Shown: in pieces, positions 33,682 through 45,932 of the stretch
Position numbering within the stretch: position 1 is the stretch's first letter
Layout of the letters: each line of letters starts with the position of its first letter
Assembly (NCBI GenBank): GCA_021018995.1
Contig: CM037590.1
Span: 108,377,097-108,441,096, forward strand
DNA from: Chloranthus sessilifolius
Taxonomy: Eukaryota > Streptophyta > Magnoliopsida > Chloranthales > Chloranthaceae
DNA length: 64,000 nucleotides
Direction: 5' to 3'
Program-made: the position numbers and the translations under genes
The notes under the pieces: generated by a model
What the model saw: the letters and a program-made list of their open reading frames with translations, nothing else
Told to the model about the DNA's origin: nothing
Databases searched by the model: none

Positions 33682-35043
33682 ATGAAGGCTGTCACATCCA
33701 CATACCATCAGTGCATCAAATTCTCGTACGAGGACTCCATTGTCTGTATATATGTCGATGCACCACTCCAGGAGATGGACACTGATTACGTGGTAAGTGT
33801 TCTGACAGCCTATGATTTTGTATTAAACACGGGCCACATTCAAAAGACTCGAATCCCTGATGAGACAACCATTGTGGAAGTCCTTCTCCCTACCCCTCCT
33901 AGTTCTCCCCTAACGTGTCAACAAAAATTAATGAGGAGAGAGGTTAGCCCAAACCTTGCCAAACTTTATGACATCAACCCCACCGCAATAAAAGGGTGGG
34001 ATCTTATGTACCAACTCAGATACATTCCCCACACCAGACTCGGTAAAAGTAAGCAAGGTCGTGTAGGACCTATCGTCCCAACGAAAATACGTAAATACAT
34101 AGGGTTAGATTATCGATTGGATGGCCCACAAGCCGACTTGTTCCCTACCTCACCCAAATGGTCTCTATATGACCACTTTGTCTATGGAACCACCGAGAAA
34201 GTAGATGTACTAAGGCAGAAGGAAGTGTCCTTCACTAGATCCCAAGAAGTGGAAATTGAGCGAATGGCTAAAGCATTCAATGATTTAACCAATCTGAATG
34301 ACGATATTGATAAACCGCTCGAAGGAGTCAAACCCTTGTTTGACGCTAAGGAATTTATAAAAGAGAGGAAGAAAGAACCTCCAGAACTCGAGCCACGAGT
34401 AGAAGATTGGGAATCCACTGATGATGAAGATTTTCACATAGCAGCCTTGCAAGAGGATGATGAGTACTTATACACAACATGGGAAGAAGATGATGCCCCA
34501 CAAGAGGATTTTAAGTCGTATAGCATCCGCCTCGGCCTTGTCCTTGGGGGATGGGAATGCCCGTGGGACTCCCCTTGTATCGCTCACCCATACCAACCCT
34601 GCTGTAGGGCATGCACGAGTATATTAGCACGCTTCGCTAGTTGGATCCGATATTTTACGATAGAAGAATCGAATCACGCCAACCTCATGACAACGGAAAC
34701 AAGTAATGACCTACCAGCTCGACCACCGGCACAAGAAGTAGAAAATCCCAACAGTCATCTGGTTGACCCAGGGAGAAACACCCACATCGCCCTCATAGAG
34801 TTTAAAGAGGAACTTAAACTAGACACTTCTCTATCCCTAGATGTGCCACAACTCCAAATATTTTGGAAATCTCTAGAGGAAGAGTGGCAACCTCTCCTGA
34901 GTGATGACGAGGACTACTGGATAGACCTCCCTGCACTCGAGTTAGCAGAGCAAGCTAACCTAGGACTTCGAGCACTATCAGATCAAGAAGATAAATTTGA
35001 TACCGTCTTCAACTCTAACTTAGAAGGATGGAATTGTCTTTAG
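33682..35043 (+). CDS. Protease-RT linker with G-patch-like segment, element B (453 codons open)
   Basis: The longest open frame in the window, internal to the Gag-Pol region; there is no reason to think it starts at its first Met. It continues the protease C-terminal fold (TYHQCIKFSYEDSIVCIYVD) and has a short G-patch-like motif (YIPHTRLGKSKQGR), a feature of Tat elements. The rest is acidic with DDED and EEDD clusters and no known domain. A lacks most of this part through deletion. Being open over 1.36 kb in such a decayed element is unusual. Confidence 0.6.
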   Translation: MKAVTSTYHQCIKFSYEDSIVCIYVDAPLQEMDTDYVVSVLTAYDFVLNTGHIQKTRIPDETTIVEVLLPTPPSSPLTCQQKLMRREVSPNLAKLYDINPTAIKGWDLMYQLRYIPHTRLGKSKQGRVGPIVPTKIRKYIGLDYRLDGPQADLFPTSPKWSLYDHFVYGTTEKVDVLRQKEVSFTRSQEVEIERMAKAFNDLTNLNDDIDKPLEGVKPLFDAKEFIKERKKEPPELEPRVEDWESTDDEDFHIAALQEDDEYLYTTWEEDDAPQEDFKSYSIRLGLVLGGWECPWDSPCIAHPYQPCCRACTSILARFASWIRYFTIEESNHANLMTTETSNDLPARPPAQEVENPNSHLVDPGRNTHIALIEFKEELKLDTSLSLDVPQLQIFWKSLEEEWQPLLSDDEDYWIDLPALELAEQANLGLRALSDQEDKFDTVFNSNLEGWNCL

Positions 35044-35343
35044 GGATCTCCTTGCATTTCTCACCATTATCAGCCTCGCTACCGAGTGTGCATACTTATC
35101 CTAACATACTATGAAGTTTAAGGGAAAGAGCTCGCTACCCCTAAGGATCCCTTAGGAGATCACCCTCGGCTCAAAGAACCATTATGTTACGACTCAGAGG
35201 AGGATAGTTCGATCAACTACGATCTCTAGAGTTTTTTCGAAGAAGGGGCAATCAATGTGATGGAAGAAATCCAAACGTTGGTGCCACTGTCACCAGTATT
35301 GCTTATTAAAAAAATCTAATCAGATGAGGACTCCAAAAAAAAA

Positions 35344-36890
35344 ATGCCAAAATTACAAGTCCACATTTCTCGAAGAATCGCCCGAACGGCTTTAGCAGCC
35401 ATCTCGCTCCCTCTGTTACAGGAAGCAACTCTCCCAGTGCCTTTTGAGGCAACTGACCCTGTACCATATTTATTATCAAAAATAAAAAAATAAAAGGAAT
35501 AGAAAAAACCTTAAAAATTTAGAAACACAAAATCTGAAAAAATCAGAAAACCTCATAAAAGAAAGAGCCCACCCTTCATCTTGAATCAAGTGTGCGGCCA
35601 ACAAGGAGACTTTTCTTCTAAGACTTCTACCCCATCTCCCGCACGAGGACGCAAAGCATCCAGGCTAAACAACAAGCCAATAATCATACCGGACGAGATA
35701 CGACTTTAAGAGAAGAATAAATAGTCTTGACCTTCACCTTACCAAAGATCTCTTAGTCATAGATTGCACCAATGAAGGACTACCTTTCCCAAAATCGAAT
35801 CCCTAGTGTAGCAACTTTACAGTACACAAGCTTACCGAAGATGAAGAAGGAACACCAATCGCCGAGGAGGCGCCAGACTTCCAACGGGTTATCAAGCACT
35901 TCGATGAGCAAACCCAGGCTGTCGTGGAAACCACAGAAGAACTTAACTTAGGCACTGAAGAGAAACCCAAGAAGTTACTGATCAACGCAATGCTCAATGC
36001 CAAGGAACATCAACAGATTGCACAAGTCCTACAAGAGCACCTCGATTCCTTTGCATGGTCCTATGAGGATATGCCTGGTTTAGACTCGAGTTTAGTAGAA
36101 CATTGTCTTATCTTAGAACCCGATGCAAAGCCTGTTAAGCAGAAACTCTGTAGGATGCACCCACAAATAGCCCTTCAAGTTAAAGAGGAATTTGATAAAT
36201 TGCACAAAGCCAAATTCATCCGAGTCATCCTCTACCCCAAGTGGGTCGCCAACATAGTACCTGTCGCCAAGAAAGACAATAGAGTATGAGTTTGCATTAA
36301 CTTCTAAAACCTCAATCAGGCATGCTCAAAAGACAACTTTCCACTTCCACACATTAACACTCTAGTCGATAATACCACTGGACACGAGATGTTATCCTTT
36401 ATGGATGGTTTCTTTGGATATAATCAAATCAAATTAGCAGAGTCTGATTAAGAGAAGACTTCTTTCACCACACCATGGGGGACTTAATGCTACGTCATCA
36501 TGCCTTTTGGGTTTAGGAATGCAGGAGCCACGTACCAATGTACCATGATGGATATTTTTACGATATGATGTATAAATGTGTAGAAGTATACGTTGATGAC
36601 ATATTAGTAAAGTCCCAAACGTGAGTAGGACATGTTGAAGCACTCTGACTGGTACTACAAAGAGCTAAAAAGTATCAGCTGAAGATGAACTCAAGGAAGT
36701 GTGTCTTCAGAGTCACCTCCGAAAAATTACTCGGTTTCATAGTCAGCAAGCGAGGAATCGAAGTTGATCCCGTAAAAGTCAGAACCATTCTTAAGATGCC
36801 ACCACCCAATAATATCAAAGAATTACGAGGCCTGGAAGAAAGATTGCAATTCATCAGGAGATTTATCTCCCAGCATTCAAACAGTTGCGA
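35344..36890 (+). pseudogene. pol: Reverse transcriptase, N-terminal and catalytic part, element B
   Basis: Leader homologous to that of A (35430-35920), then 35924-36289 open (EELNLGTEEKPKKLL, FAWSYEDMPGLDSSLVEH, MHPQIALQVKEEFDKLHKAK). A stop follows VAKKDNRV. The catalytic YVDD is retained in another frame (36589-36600, EVYVDDILVKSQ), followed by FRVTSEKLLGFIVSKRGIEV and LEERLQFIRRFISQH. A solo LTR interrupts the gene at 36896. Stops and frameshifts make it inactive. Confidence 0.85.
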
Positions 36891-36895
36891 TCCTT
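36891..36895. other. Target-site duplication of solo LTR, left
   Basis: TCCTT, repeated at 40461-40465. Joining the flanks restores the RT coding context. Confidence 0.85.
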
Positions 36896-39161
36896 TGTAA
36901 TAGCTGCCACATTTTGATCCTGACAACATCGGGTACGGACTGGAGTAGGGTCAGGCTTGTGCCAAAAATGTGATACAAAGAACTGAGTTGGAATTTTGAG
37001 GATGACTGTTAAATAGTGGAGCCTAAGTGGCCCAATCTTAATTATGAAGTGAAACAATAGTTGATCATAGATTTGGTAGGAATTAAAATATTCAGAGCCA
37101 TCCTAACGATGAAAAATTACATAACACAATTTGTAATGATGAATAGGACTGCTAAACACTGAAGAATATCAATCCTCTGGCCCAAAACCCAATAGGGCAT
37201 GGAGAAAAAATGCCAACTAAAGCCTGATGGCCTTGCCTCGACACCTGAGGCAAGCACAAGTGGCTACCTCGGCCACCAAGGCAAGCGAAAACAATTAATA
37301 AAATTATAGGTATTAGAAGTACATACTTACAACATTATATCATATAATATATAATATAGGTGTAGTAGCTTTACACTACAGTCCAAACCCAAGCTTTACA
37401 AGGTTTATACACTCAAAACAGTGTATGAGACTTGTATTAAAGCCAAGCCACAATGGGATTATATGCCTATACATTGAAAAATTTATGTGAGCAATACATG
37501 GGATTCCATCTCATATCAGCTTATAAGTTGTTTTGTTCACCAACAACCTACACGCATGTGTGAATCATTCTCGACTCCCATGCACGCAATCGCCAGCCAC
37601 TTCCTTCTTCCTTCTTCCTTCTTCCATTTCAAAAACCCTTAGCCAATCAGATCCTGCAATTCGAGTCGAAGGTACATGCTGGTCTCGAGGAGCTCTTGCA
37701 GCCTAGTTCTCTCGAGCTCGACGAACTCGATGACACCGACACACGTCCGGCGTCATCGTAACAATAAACTTCACCAAAAGGTATGCCGTAAGCAACTCAC
37801 GTACTAGTCTAGGTTCCTTCCATCAATTATTTATGATCAACTATAAATCTGTAGTGTTGATTCACTGAGATCAAATCGGCAACACGAATCACAAATTGAA
37901 ATGGGTTTTGAAACCCGTATTGATGAATAAACTACACCAAAAATTTTGGACAAAACTGAATAAGAAAATCCCAATTTCTGTGCAATATATATATGAAATA
38001 TATTATCCATATGTATACAAAATACCCGGCCAATTGCCTGAGTAAAAGAACCCAAAATAGAACAGAAAACAACCTGGCAAGCCCAGCCTGATAGGCTTGC
38101 CGCGGCAACCTTACAGGCTTGCAGCGGCAACATTGTTCACTGACCACTATTTAATATTTTGGTCATAACGTTTGACCCCAAACTCTAAATGGCACAATTC
38201 CTGATGCATTGGAAGGGGGACAATGAGCCCTACAACTTTCATGAAGTAATCAAGTTCTAAATATGACGTTTAAAGGGTCAACCATTAGTGACAAGATGCG
38301 GCATGGTACTCAAGCTTGCCGCGGCAACAGTATGCTCAGACCACTAGTCGGTATTTTAATCATAACGTTTGATCCTAAACTCTGATTGGTACGATTCTTG
38401 ATGTGTTGGAAAGGAGATAACAAGCTCTACAACTTTCATGAAGGAACAAATTTCTAAATCCAACATTTAAGGGGTCAACAATTGGTGACAAGTCGCGGTA
38501 ATATGCTCAGCTGCAAAGCTTGCCGCGGCAACCTATGTTGCTTGCCGCGCTTGGTGACACCTCTGTCAGGGGTTTGTGCTAGGATGACTTGCTTCGTTTG
38601 ACCATGAGACTTGGGACCATAAATGGTCCATATTTGAAGTCTATGTTGACCCAATAAACCATTAAAAATACTAAAACTATGACCATAAATTCTAGGTATT
38701 TGGTGCACATGACAAGTTTGCTTGAAGACATGCGTGCACGGGTAACCAGTTACACGTAAGCCTGGTATAAGTTAGGGAAATTACCTTACTCGTTTATATT
38801 GAGTTGCTAATTCTTATTTAGATAAGCTATTATTAGGAGCATATGGATAACTAGGAAAGTTTTTAGCCATTTGATAAAGAAGTTACTATGAGTTCAGTGC
38901 ATTTAAGACGTAATTCAAGATGAATATGTTAGTACCATCTGAAATAAGAAGATGTCGATTCTGTTTATAAGGATGATAGATAATCATTTTTGTGGGATGT
39001 TTTGCATGACTATGCTTACATCAGTTTTGCGGTTACCAATTATGATATCTGATTTTTATATAGATATGCTAGATTAACTTAACTATGTTATTGTTGAGTA
39101 TGCTAGTTTTCGTTATATACAAGCATATGAAGTTCAGTTATGCTAGGCAAGATTTGAGATA

Positions 39162-39599
39162 CGTTTAAGTTATTACATGTTGTCGCATACTTGAGGTATA
39201 TATGTGCATGATGTTCTCACATACTTGATCTCGTACATGGTCTCATCTTAATACTTGCTTGCTTTGGGTGGAGCCAAGTGACCCTGCTAACTTAGCCCAA
39301 GGGCTTGACCAGTCTCGTGTCAAGTGACCTTGCTAACATAGCTCAAGGGCTTGAATTCTTGAGTTAAGTGACCCTGTTAACGTTTAAGTTATTATATGTT
39401 GTCGCATACTTGAGGTATATATGTGCATGATGTTCTCACATACTTGATCTCGTACATGGTCTTGTCTTAATACTTGCTTGCTTTGGGTGGAGCCAAGTGA
39501 CCCTGCTAACTTAGCCCAGGGGCTTGACCAGTCTCGTGTCAAGTGACCTTGCTAACATAGCTCAAGGGCTTGAATTCTTGAGTTAAGTGACCCTGTTAA
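39162..39599. repeat. 219-bp tandem duplication in the solo LTR
   Basis: Units 39162-39380 and 39381-39599 start CGTTTAAGTTATTA and end AGTGACCCTGTTAA; only a few substitutions (for example CATCTT/TGTCTT in the middle) separate them. Confidence 0.9.
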
Positions 39600-39617
39600 C
39601 GTTGCTCGAGGGCTTAA

Positions 39618-39765
39618 TGTCCCGGTCTAAGTGATCCCGCTAACTTGGGATCTTGATTTTCTCGGTCTAAGTGATCCCGCTAACTCGGGAGCTTGATTTT
39701 CTCGGTCCAAGTGATCCCGCTAACTCGAGAGCCTGATAAGTGATCCCGCTACTCGGGTGTTTGAT
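39618..39765. repeat. ~41-bp tandem repeat in the solo LTR
   Basis: Three to four units of CTCGGTCTAAGTGATCCCGC followed by TAACTCGGGAGCTTGATTTT, the last one shortened. Related AGTGACC.TGCTAAC words occur in the 219-bp unit just upstream. Confidence 0.75.
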
Positions 39766-40460
39766 TTTTTTTTTCCTCGTACCTATCTTGTTTCAGCATG
39801 ATTCCTTGATATTGTCTCGCATGATTTTCTTATCAATACTCGTATTTGGTCAGCATGAATCCGTCAGCATTATCAACATGATACCATAATTTCATAAATT
39901 AGTGCTTGTCTGTGATATACTACTAGGATATATTGATGCTAGAATAGACATAATATAAGATGACATGTGCTTCATTTTATTTTGCATCTAGACATGAATT
40001 GATAAGATTTCATATAAATTAGCTTTTTAATTATCCCTGCTGAGCTTTGATGATAGCTCATCCTACGACTTCATGTCTTAGCTACAGATATTGACCGTGA
40101 CCCTCAGCACGAGGCTGATCCTACCTACCATCAGGAGGGGGATGAGGGAGGCAAGGAGGAAGATTCTGCAGAGGACTTCTTTCCTTGAAAAGTTTGAGAG
40201 AGAGAGAGAGAGAGATTTGAATTTAAGATAGTTTACTACTTCAGGTGTAGGTTTCTGTTTATATTCCTTTTTAGTTTACTACTTTAGATAAATGAATAAA
40301 TATCAGTTGTTGTCATATTTCTACGTATCAGAGTTAATTCAATTCGCTTCCGCATACGTAACACTTTGTACACGATGCCCTCGTATGACAGGATCATGTT
40401 AGGTGATCTGACAGCGCGACCTTTCCCATTTATGAGAAGGGAAAAAGTTAAGCTGTTACA

Positions 40461-40465
40461 TCCTT
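40461..40465. other. Target-site duplication of solo LTR, right
   Basis: TCCTT, identical to 36891-36895. Confidence 0.85.
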
Positions 40466-41640
40466 TCTACAGACTACTTAAAGGAGGAACTAAGTATAAA
40501 TGGGATGACCAGTGTCAGTAAGCCTTTGACAATATTAAAAAGTACCTCCTTAACCCGCCAATACTATCGCCACCAATTCCCGCCCCTAATCCTATACCTC
40601 TCAGCGAATAACAAAACAATGGGAGTGATTATGGGACAATATGAAGAAGACGATAAGAGAGAGAAGGCTATCTACTACCTCAATAAATGATGGTCGAGTA
40701 CGAACGAAATTACACTTCAATGGAGAAGACTTGCCTCACACTAGTATGGGCCTCAACCAAATTAGAGCACTACTTCAGAGCACACAAAATACTAGTACTA
40801 GCTCGAATAGACCCTCTGAAGTACGTATTCAAAAAGCCCCCAACATCAGAAAATATCGCTCGTTGACATATGCTATTACAAGAATTCGATATCACTTACG
40901 TCACACAGAAGTCAATCAAAGGACAAGCAAACATCGATTACCTCACAGATCTCCCACTCCCGAGCAATGAGCCCATACACGTGGATTTCCCCGACGAAGA
41001 CCTACTCACAATTCATAAAGAAGAGCCCGACAAAACCTCATGGACCCTTTACTTCGACAGTGCTCTAAATCACAAAGGAAAAGGGATTGGGATAGTCCTC
41101 CTAAGCCCAGAAGGAGTAGTTATACCTAAGGCTTTTCAATTAGATTCCCCTGTCACTAACAACGTCACAGAATGCGAAGCTTTTATAGTTGGACTACGAG
41201 CAGCATTACAATTAGGCGTTAAACAGTTAAAGACCATCGGTGATTCCAAGCTAGTAATCTGACAAGTTATAGGAGAATAGAAAACTATGGAAATGAGACT
41301 AATGGCATACCTAGAAACAGCTCAATATTTGGTAAAGAAATTTGAAAGAATCTCTTTCATGCACATCCTTAGACTAGAAAACGAGCTCATAGATTCCTTA
41401 GCTACGTTAGCCTCGGTCATCCAAATACCTATCGGCCAAAGTACCAAGACCTTCTTTATCGAAAAATTAACAGCACCCACCCACGAGGTAGCATGGACCG
41501 TTAAGAGAGCATTACCGATCCTCCCCACTAGTACAAGAGCAAATGAAGCAGTCACTCTGAAAAAGCACGTCAAGACAGAAAATGAAGTTGCTATGTTCAT
41601 ATTTAAAAAATCACCAATCGACAACAAATAGCCATGGTAT
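40466..41640 (+). pseudogene. pol: RT C-terminus and RNase H regions, element B
   Basis: RNase H removes the RNA strand during reverse transcription. After the solo LTR, RT continues (HPFYRLLKGGTKYKWDDQCQ), then broken RNase H remnants. At 40980-41631 a second RNase H-like domain of the archaeal-type class carried by Tat elements is mostly open: SWTLYFDSALNHKGKGIGIV, NNVTECEAFIVGLRAALQLG, TIGDSKLVI, ENELIDSLATLASV. Asp, Glu, Asp and Asp at the usual catalytic places are all present, but a stop follows LVI (41261). Confidence 0.8.
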
Positions 41641-42900
41641 TTTAACATCTGGAACTTCTTAAAGCATTAATACGTCCCTCCATACGCCACGAAGATCGAA
41701 CGAAAGACTATAAGGAACCGATGCGCCGAATTCTATATACTCGGTGAAACTTTATACAAAGAAGCCTTCACCAAAGGAGTACTACTATGATGCGTCATGA
41801 CTGTCGAAGGATAATACATCATCCGAGAAGCACATGCCAGTGCTTGCAGTGCCCACTCTGACAGATAGAGGCTCACCGATCAAGTTACACGACAATCCTA
41901 TTTCTGGCCGACGATGATCAGAGATTGCCAACTCTATGTTCAATCCTATAAATAATGCCAAGAACACACCGCAGTCATCAAAGCTCCATCAGTTGTATGG
42001 AACACTATGACCTCGTTGTGGCCGTTTTCGATATGAGCCTTCGATGTCATCGGACCTTTCACAGACATCGTTGGGAACACTCATAAGCATACATTCATAC
42101 TTATAGGAACCGAATACTACACCAAATGGGCAGAAACTGAATCCTACATCAGGATCGCCACTTTAATACTCATAAGATTTATCCTTTGAAATATCATCAC
42201 TAGGTTTGGAGTACCCAAGATGTTTATCACTGACAACGGACCACAGTTCATCGCAGAGAAGATGAAGAAATTATGCAAGAAGTACGGCATCGATCTATGC
42301 CACTCATCACTGTTCTACCCTCAAGGAAATGGGCAAGCAGAAGATACGAACAAAATGTTGTTTCAAATTTTGAAATGCATAGTAGAAATAAGTAATGGAG
42401 CCGACTAGCTCGAACAACTACCAGAAGCACTCTGGGCCTATAGGACCTCTAGTCAAATGGTCACTGGCCAAACTCCCTACCTCCTGACCTATCGGATGGA
42501 GGCAGTCCTGCCATATGAGATACAAGTACCATCCTGATGGATTCAACTAGATTATGAGCTATCCTTAGATGAGAGGAGAATCGCCCTACTCACGTAGTTA
42601 GAGTAACTTGATGAAACATGTCTAAGGGCAGCTGATCATGCTCAGGTATATCAGAGGAGAGTGGCCAGGGCTTACGATAAGAAAGTCCTCGAACGAACCT
42701 TTAATATTGGAGAATTAGTCTTAAAGAAAATCATGCCTTCCAAACACACCCATTCGAAAGGAAAACTGAAACCAAACTGGGAAGGCCCTTGTGTTATAAC
42801 AGCCGCATACCCTGGAAATGCATACGAGCTGGCGAACCAAGACAGGGAAGAACTCCCTAGCCCTTGGAACTCCATGTACCTTAGAAAATATTATCCTTAG
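41641..42900 (+). pseudogene. pol: Integrase, element B
   Basis: Catalyses insertion of the cDNA. The zinc-binding N-terminus is partial (IIREAHASACSAHS; the C-x2-C part is altered). Core: AFDVIGPF (first Asp), FITDNGPQFI (second Asp), NGQAEDTNKMLFQI (Glu), spacing as in DDE integrases. The C-terminus 42661-42900 is open and typical of Tat (KLKPNWEGPCVITAAYPGNAYEL, WNSMYLRKYYP, stop). Several stops in the core (41788, 42189, 42406) inactivate it. Confidence 0.85.
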
Positions 42901-44273
42901 CCTTGTCATCATCACATCCCATGATTAAATACTTATACCTATCACCCCCGTAGTCCTCACCACCCATTCATTGGTCGTACGTCATCAATTCTCAGAATAT
43001 CCTGAAGACCTCTGATTTATCGCCCATTTTTCTCACTCAGGCAATCTGATTAAAGGACTAGTGACATACCTAATCTCTTTCAAAAGTATAAGTAACACCC
43101 GATCCTCATTTCCCTTCCCCCGCCATTGGAGGAGACGTTAGAGTTAAAAAATAAAGATGTCAGGTTCAATCAAAACTCATTATTCTTGCGCTAGCAGGAT
43201 GCCTTCAAAGAATACATATATCAAAATTTTGAGTGAGAGCATTACGACTAATGAACAAGTCAATAAGCTTAGGGAAGCATAAGCACACCGTGAGGACATC
43301 TCTAGTAACTTTACTAGAAGTGTATAAGCAAGCTGCGAGGGCATCCCTGACATCCCCATACTACTAGATGTTGTCATAAGGTGGTGGGAGGAGGACAAAC
43401 TCCTGCTAACCATAGAATGTGAGATTTTGATGGTACCAAAATATGACGAAAAGCTCAATCATGGCATCCTGTATCCCTCTGAGAAAAAGATTGTTACTTA
43501 TCTCTTTTTGGAAGCATTAGATACAAACTATTCCTCGCATCACTGAGCTCTACCCCCATCTTCTATATTTATTTCAGATGATAAATTAGAAGCCTTACTG
43601 GATGCTCCTAGAAATGAAACTGAAAACCGATGAATGACGACTGACGCAATCACCCACTATAGCTACCATACTTCTCCCTGATAACCACAGGATAGGATGA
43701 CCACCACCCTAGGATAGACTCCCATACACAACTGACCTAATCAAAATGACCTCCCCCCGATTCGATGACAGTACTAATGATTTTTTTTTTTTCAAAACTA
43801 ACTCACCAAATACCCATGACAGCTTATAGACCCAAAGTGCTCATCAACAGCCTACAAAAGCTCTATTGCATCTACACACTGGGGCATTTTTTTAGATCAG
43901 AAGGAGAATCACATTAGAAGCGCCGGCTTGTAAACAAAGAAGACGAGGAATGACAAAGTTACCATCCGGAGAGTGCTACAGAAGATACTATACTGTAAAT
44001 TCTACCACGCTTCTACATTGGGGCATTTTTTTTTTTTTAATATTTATTGTTAGTTTAGTTATTTGGTTTCCCTGTTGCTTTATTTTCATTTCAAAAATAA
44101 AAAAAAACAAAAAAATGAAAGAAAAGAAAAAACAAAAAAGAAAGAAAAAAAAAAGAGAAAATGTCCACCTTTGTTACCAGGCCCCGGTCTGAGACACTCA
44201 CCCCCTTGACAACTAGCAAGGGGGAGAATAAAAATTACTGATAGCGTTACCTTTACATGCACAGATGCAAAAC
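42901..44273 (+). other. Post-pol region of element B, left of D
   Basis: No convincing gene. It contains a low-complexity A-rich tract (44090-44165), T runs (43780-43790, 44028-44038) and a GACACTCACCCCCTTG..CAAGGGGGAG inverted repeat (44193-44224). The 80-codon frame over the A-rich tract is compositional. Confidence 0.5.
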
Positions 44274-44278
44274 AACCT
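44274..44278. other. Target-site duplication of D, left
   Basis: AACCT directly before the LTR; repeated at 57442-57446. Confidence 0.88.
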
Positions 44279-44552
44279 TATTAAGTGGTGAAAAATATCA
44301 CTTTTCACCCTTTAACCTGACCATTGATAGACCTGTGAGCACACTAATAAACTTCTGTCAAGTGCATTTTGTAGACAGCAATAAAAAAGGACAATAATAC
44401 AGAAAACCACTCAAGAACGCCCAAAAAGCGGCTATCTCTCAACACAGGACAAACCCAACAACAGCACACTAGAGGGTAGCACATCACTGGACCCTTGGAG
44501 CACGTGGCTACAGAAGGGCAAGGCGAAGAAAGTGAAAACAGGCTGAAAACAT

Positions 44553-45085
44553 CCTATCGATTGGTCACCTGAAGACTTCGATAAGAGCTGAAAGCAAAGA
44601 AAGGGAGAATTCGTGCAGTTGAAGAGGTTTCGATAGGATCTGAAGGCAGAAGAAGGATGAATTCATGTGGATTGAAAAGTTCGATAGGATCCAAGAACCT
44701 ATCGAGCAGCTGAAAGGAAGGAAGAAACCATCCAATCGAAAGCCTGCCTGAGGCGTCAAGGGAACTTATCGAATGGTTTCCTGAACCTATCAAGATGAAG
44801 ACGCTGGAACAGAACCTATCGAAGGGTACTTGAGCCTTTCTATGGGAGTGAGAGCAACCCTATCGAAAGGATGGCATGCAAAGCGAAACCTGTCAAAATA
44901 GTTCTCCAACTTGTCGAAGAGCCCCTTCAACCTGTCGAATACTCCAAGCCAAGGGCTGAGAATGTTGAAACTCTAAGCAAAGGCTCATCCTATCAGAACC
45001 TATCGAAAAGATATGAGAACCTAGCGGAAGGACCAAATAGCTCTATTTGAACCCGTTGAAAGCTTCCTGAACCTGACGAAATCGT
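44553..45085 (+). repeat. U3 word array CCTATCGAA, element D 5' LTR
   Basis: About 17 variants of CCTATCGAAAGG or its complement TTCGATAGG (CCTGTCGAAGAG, CTTATCGAATGG, CCTATCAAGATG) in 530 bp, roughly one per 30 bp. The same array is in the 3' LTR. Confidence 0.8.
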
Positions 45086-45297
45086 GTGCAAAACTTCTCA
45101 AAAATTCAGCTGTGCACACGTGATTTGGTGACCTGCTGCATGCAACCCGAGGCACTTGGTGACCGGCACAACAATTCCAGAAGATGCCCTAAGAAACCCT
45201 AACCGACCCACGTGCTCTAACAGAACTCTAACAAACTCTGAGAACCTTCTAGAAGGGATTTTTGGTGGGAAAAATAGAGGAGAAAGCTATATATAGA

Positions 45298-45305
45298 GAC
45301 CCCCA
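45298..45305 (+). promoter_or_regulatory. LTR TATA box, element D 5' LTR
   Basis: TATATATA in AAAGCTATATATAGAGACCC, downstream of the word array. Confidence 0.65.
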
Positions 45306-45780
45306 ATTGCAATTGGGGGAGATCGAGATCTGAGCCAAATTCTGGAGATTAGAGCTTGCAGAGAAATTCTATTTTCCTCCTTTAGCCCAACCATGGTTGG
45401 CTAATTCCATTGGAATAGCGAGGAGAAAGGTTAGATCTATAATTGGGTGAGGTTAAGAGTGCTATTGTAGGTTGCTAGCAGCACAGACTACAGATCTGAG
45501 AGTATTTCCATTGTAGAGTGACTTTGATTGCAATGTTAATGCTGATTTTAATGCTTTAATTAGATCTAAAATTTCTTTGGTTCCATTTGGTGATCGATCG
45601 GATCTGTGTAGAGGAGTCTGTATATCAGCTCACCCACTTAACTGGTAGACCTCTTGGATACCACCCGATCTCCCTGAATCTAATACTCCTGTGCTTGCTT
45701 GAGTCTGTGACCTAGGAATTGTAGCATCTGTAGTGGTTTTAATTGTTCTAATTGATGCTCTAGCTTTGAAGGAGATCCCT

Positions 45781-45824
45781 AGGATGGTCTGTGACCATTA
45801 AAGTGGACAGATCATAACCTTAAG
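45781..45824 (+). other. Leader box 1, element D 5' LTR
   Basis: GGATGGTCTGTGACCATTAA, then AGTGGACAGATCATAACCTT. Same box as in C; the second copy follows at 45891. Confidence 0.7.
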
Positions 45825-45890
45825 ATGAATCCAAGCTCAAGCTCTAATTGGATTCGTCTGGTGTAATCCATGGATTTGATAAAGTCTATA

Positions 45891-45932
45891 GGATGGTCTG
45901 TGATCATTAAAGTGGACAGATCATAGCCTTAA
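45891..45932 (+). other. Leader box 2, element D 5' LTR
   Basis: GGATGGTCTGTGATCATTAA, then AGTGGACAGATCATAGCCTT; a near copy of box 1, 110 bp away. Confidence 0.7.

Larger units (their letters stand above)
36896..40460 (+). mobile_element. Solo LTR (3565 bp) in RT of element B
   Basis: Starts TGTAATAGCT and ends AAGCTGTTACA, giving nearly perfect terminal inverted repeats (TGTAA[T/C]AGCT) with TG..CA ends and matched TCCTT duplications. No coding sequence inside. The start (CCTGACAACATCGGGTACGG) and the near-3' part (GCTGAGCTTTGATGATAGCTC) resemble LTRs of Tekay/Del-type chromoviruses; lineage is inferred. It formed by LTR-LTR recombination. It has CTTGCCGCGGCAAC words (38095-38540), a 219-bp tandem duplication and ~41-bp repeats. 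Orientation is uncertain; plus is assumed from the LTR resemblance. Confidence 0.85.

Noticed and set aside
43950..44192. Lys-rich 80-codon ORF with a hydrophobic segment
   Set aside because: Composition artefact of an A-rich tract in the post-pol region of B.
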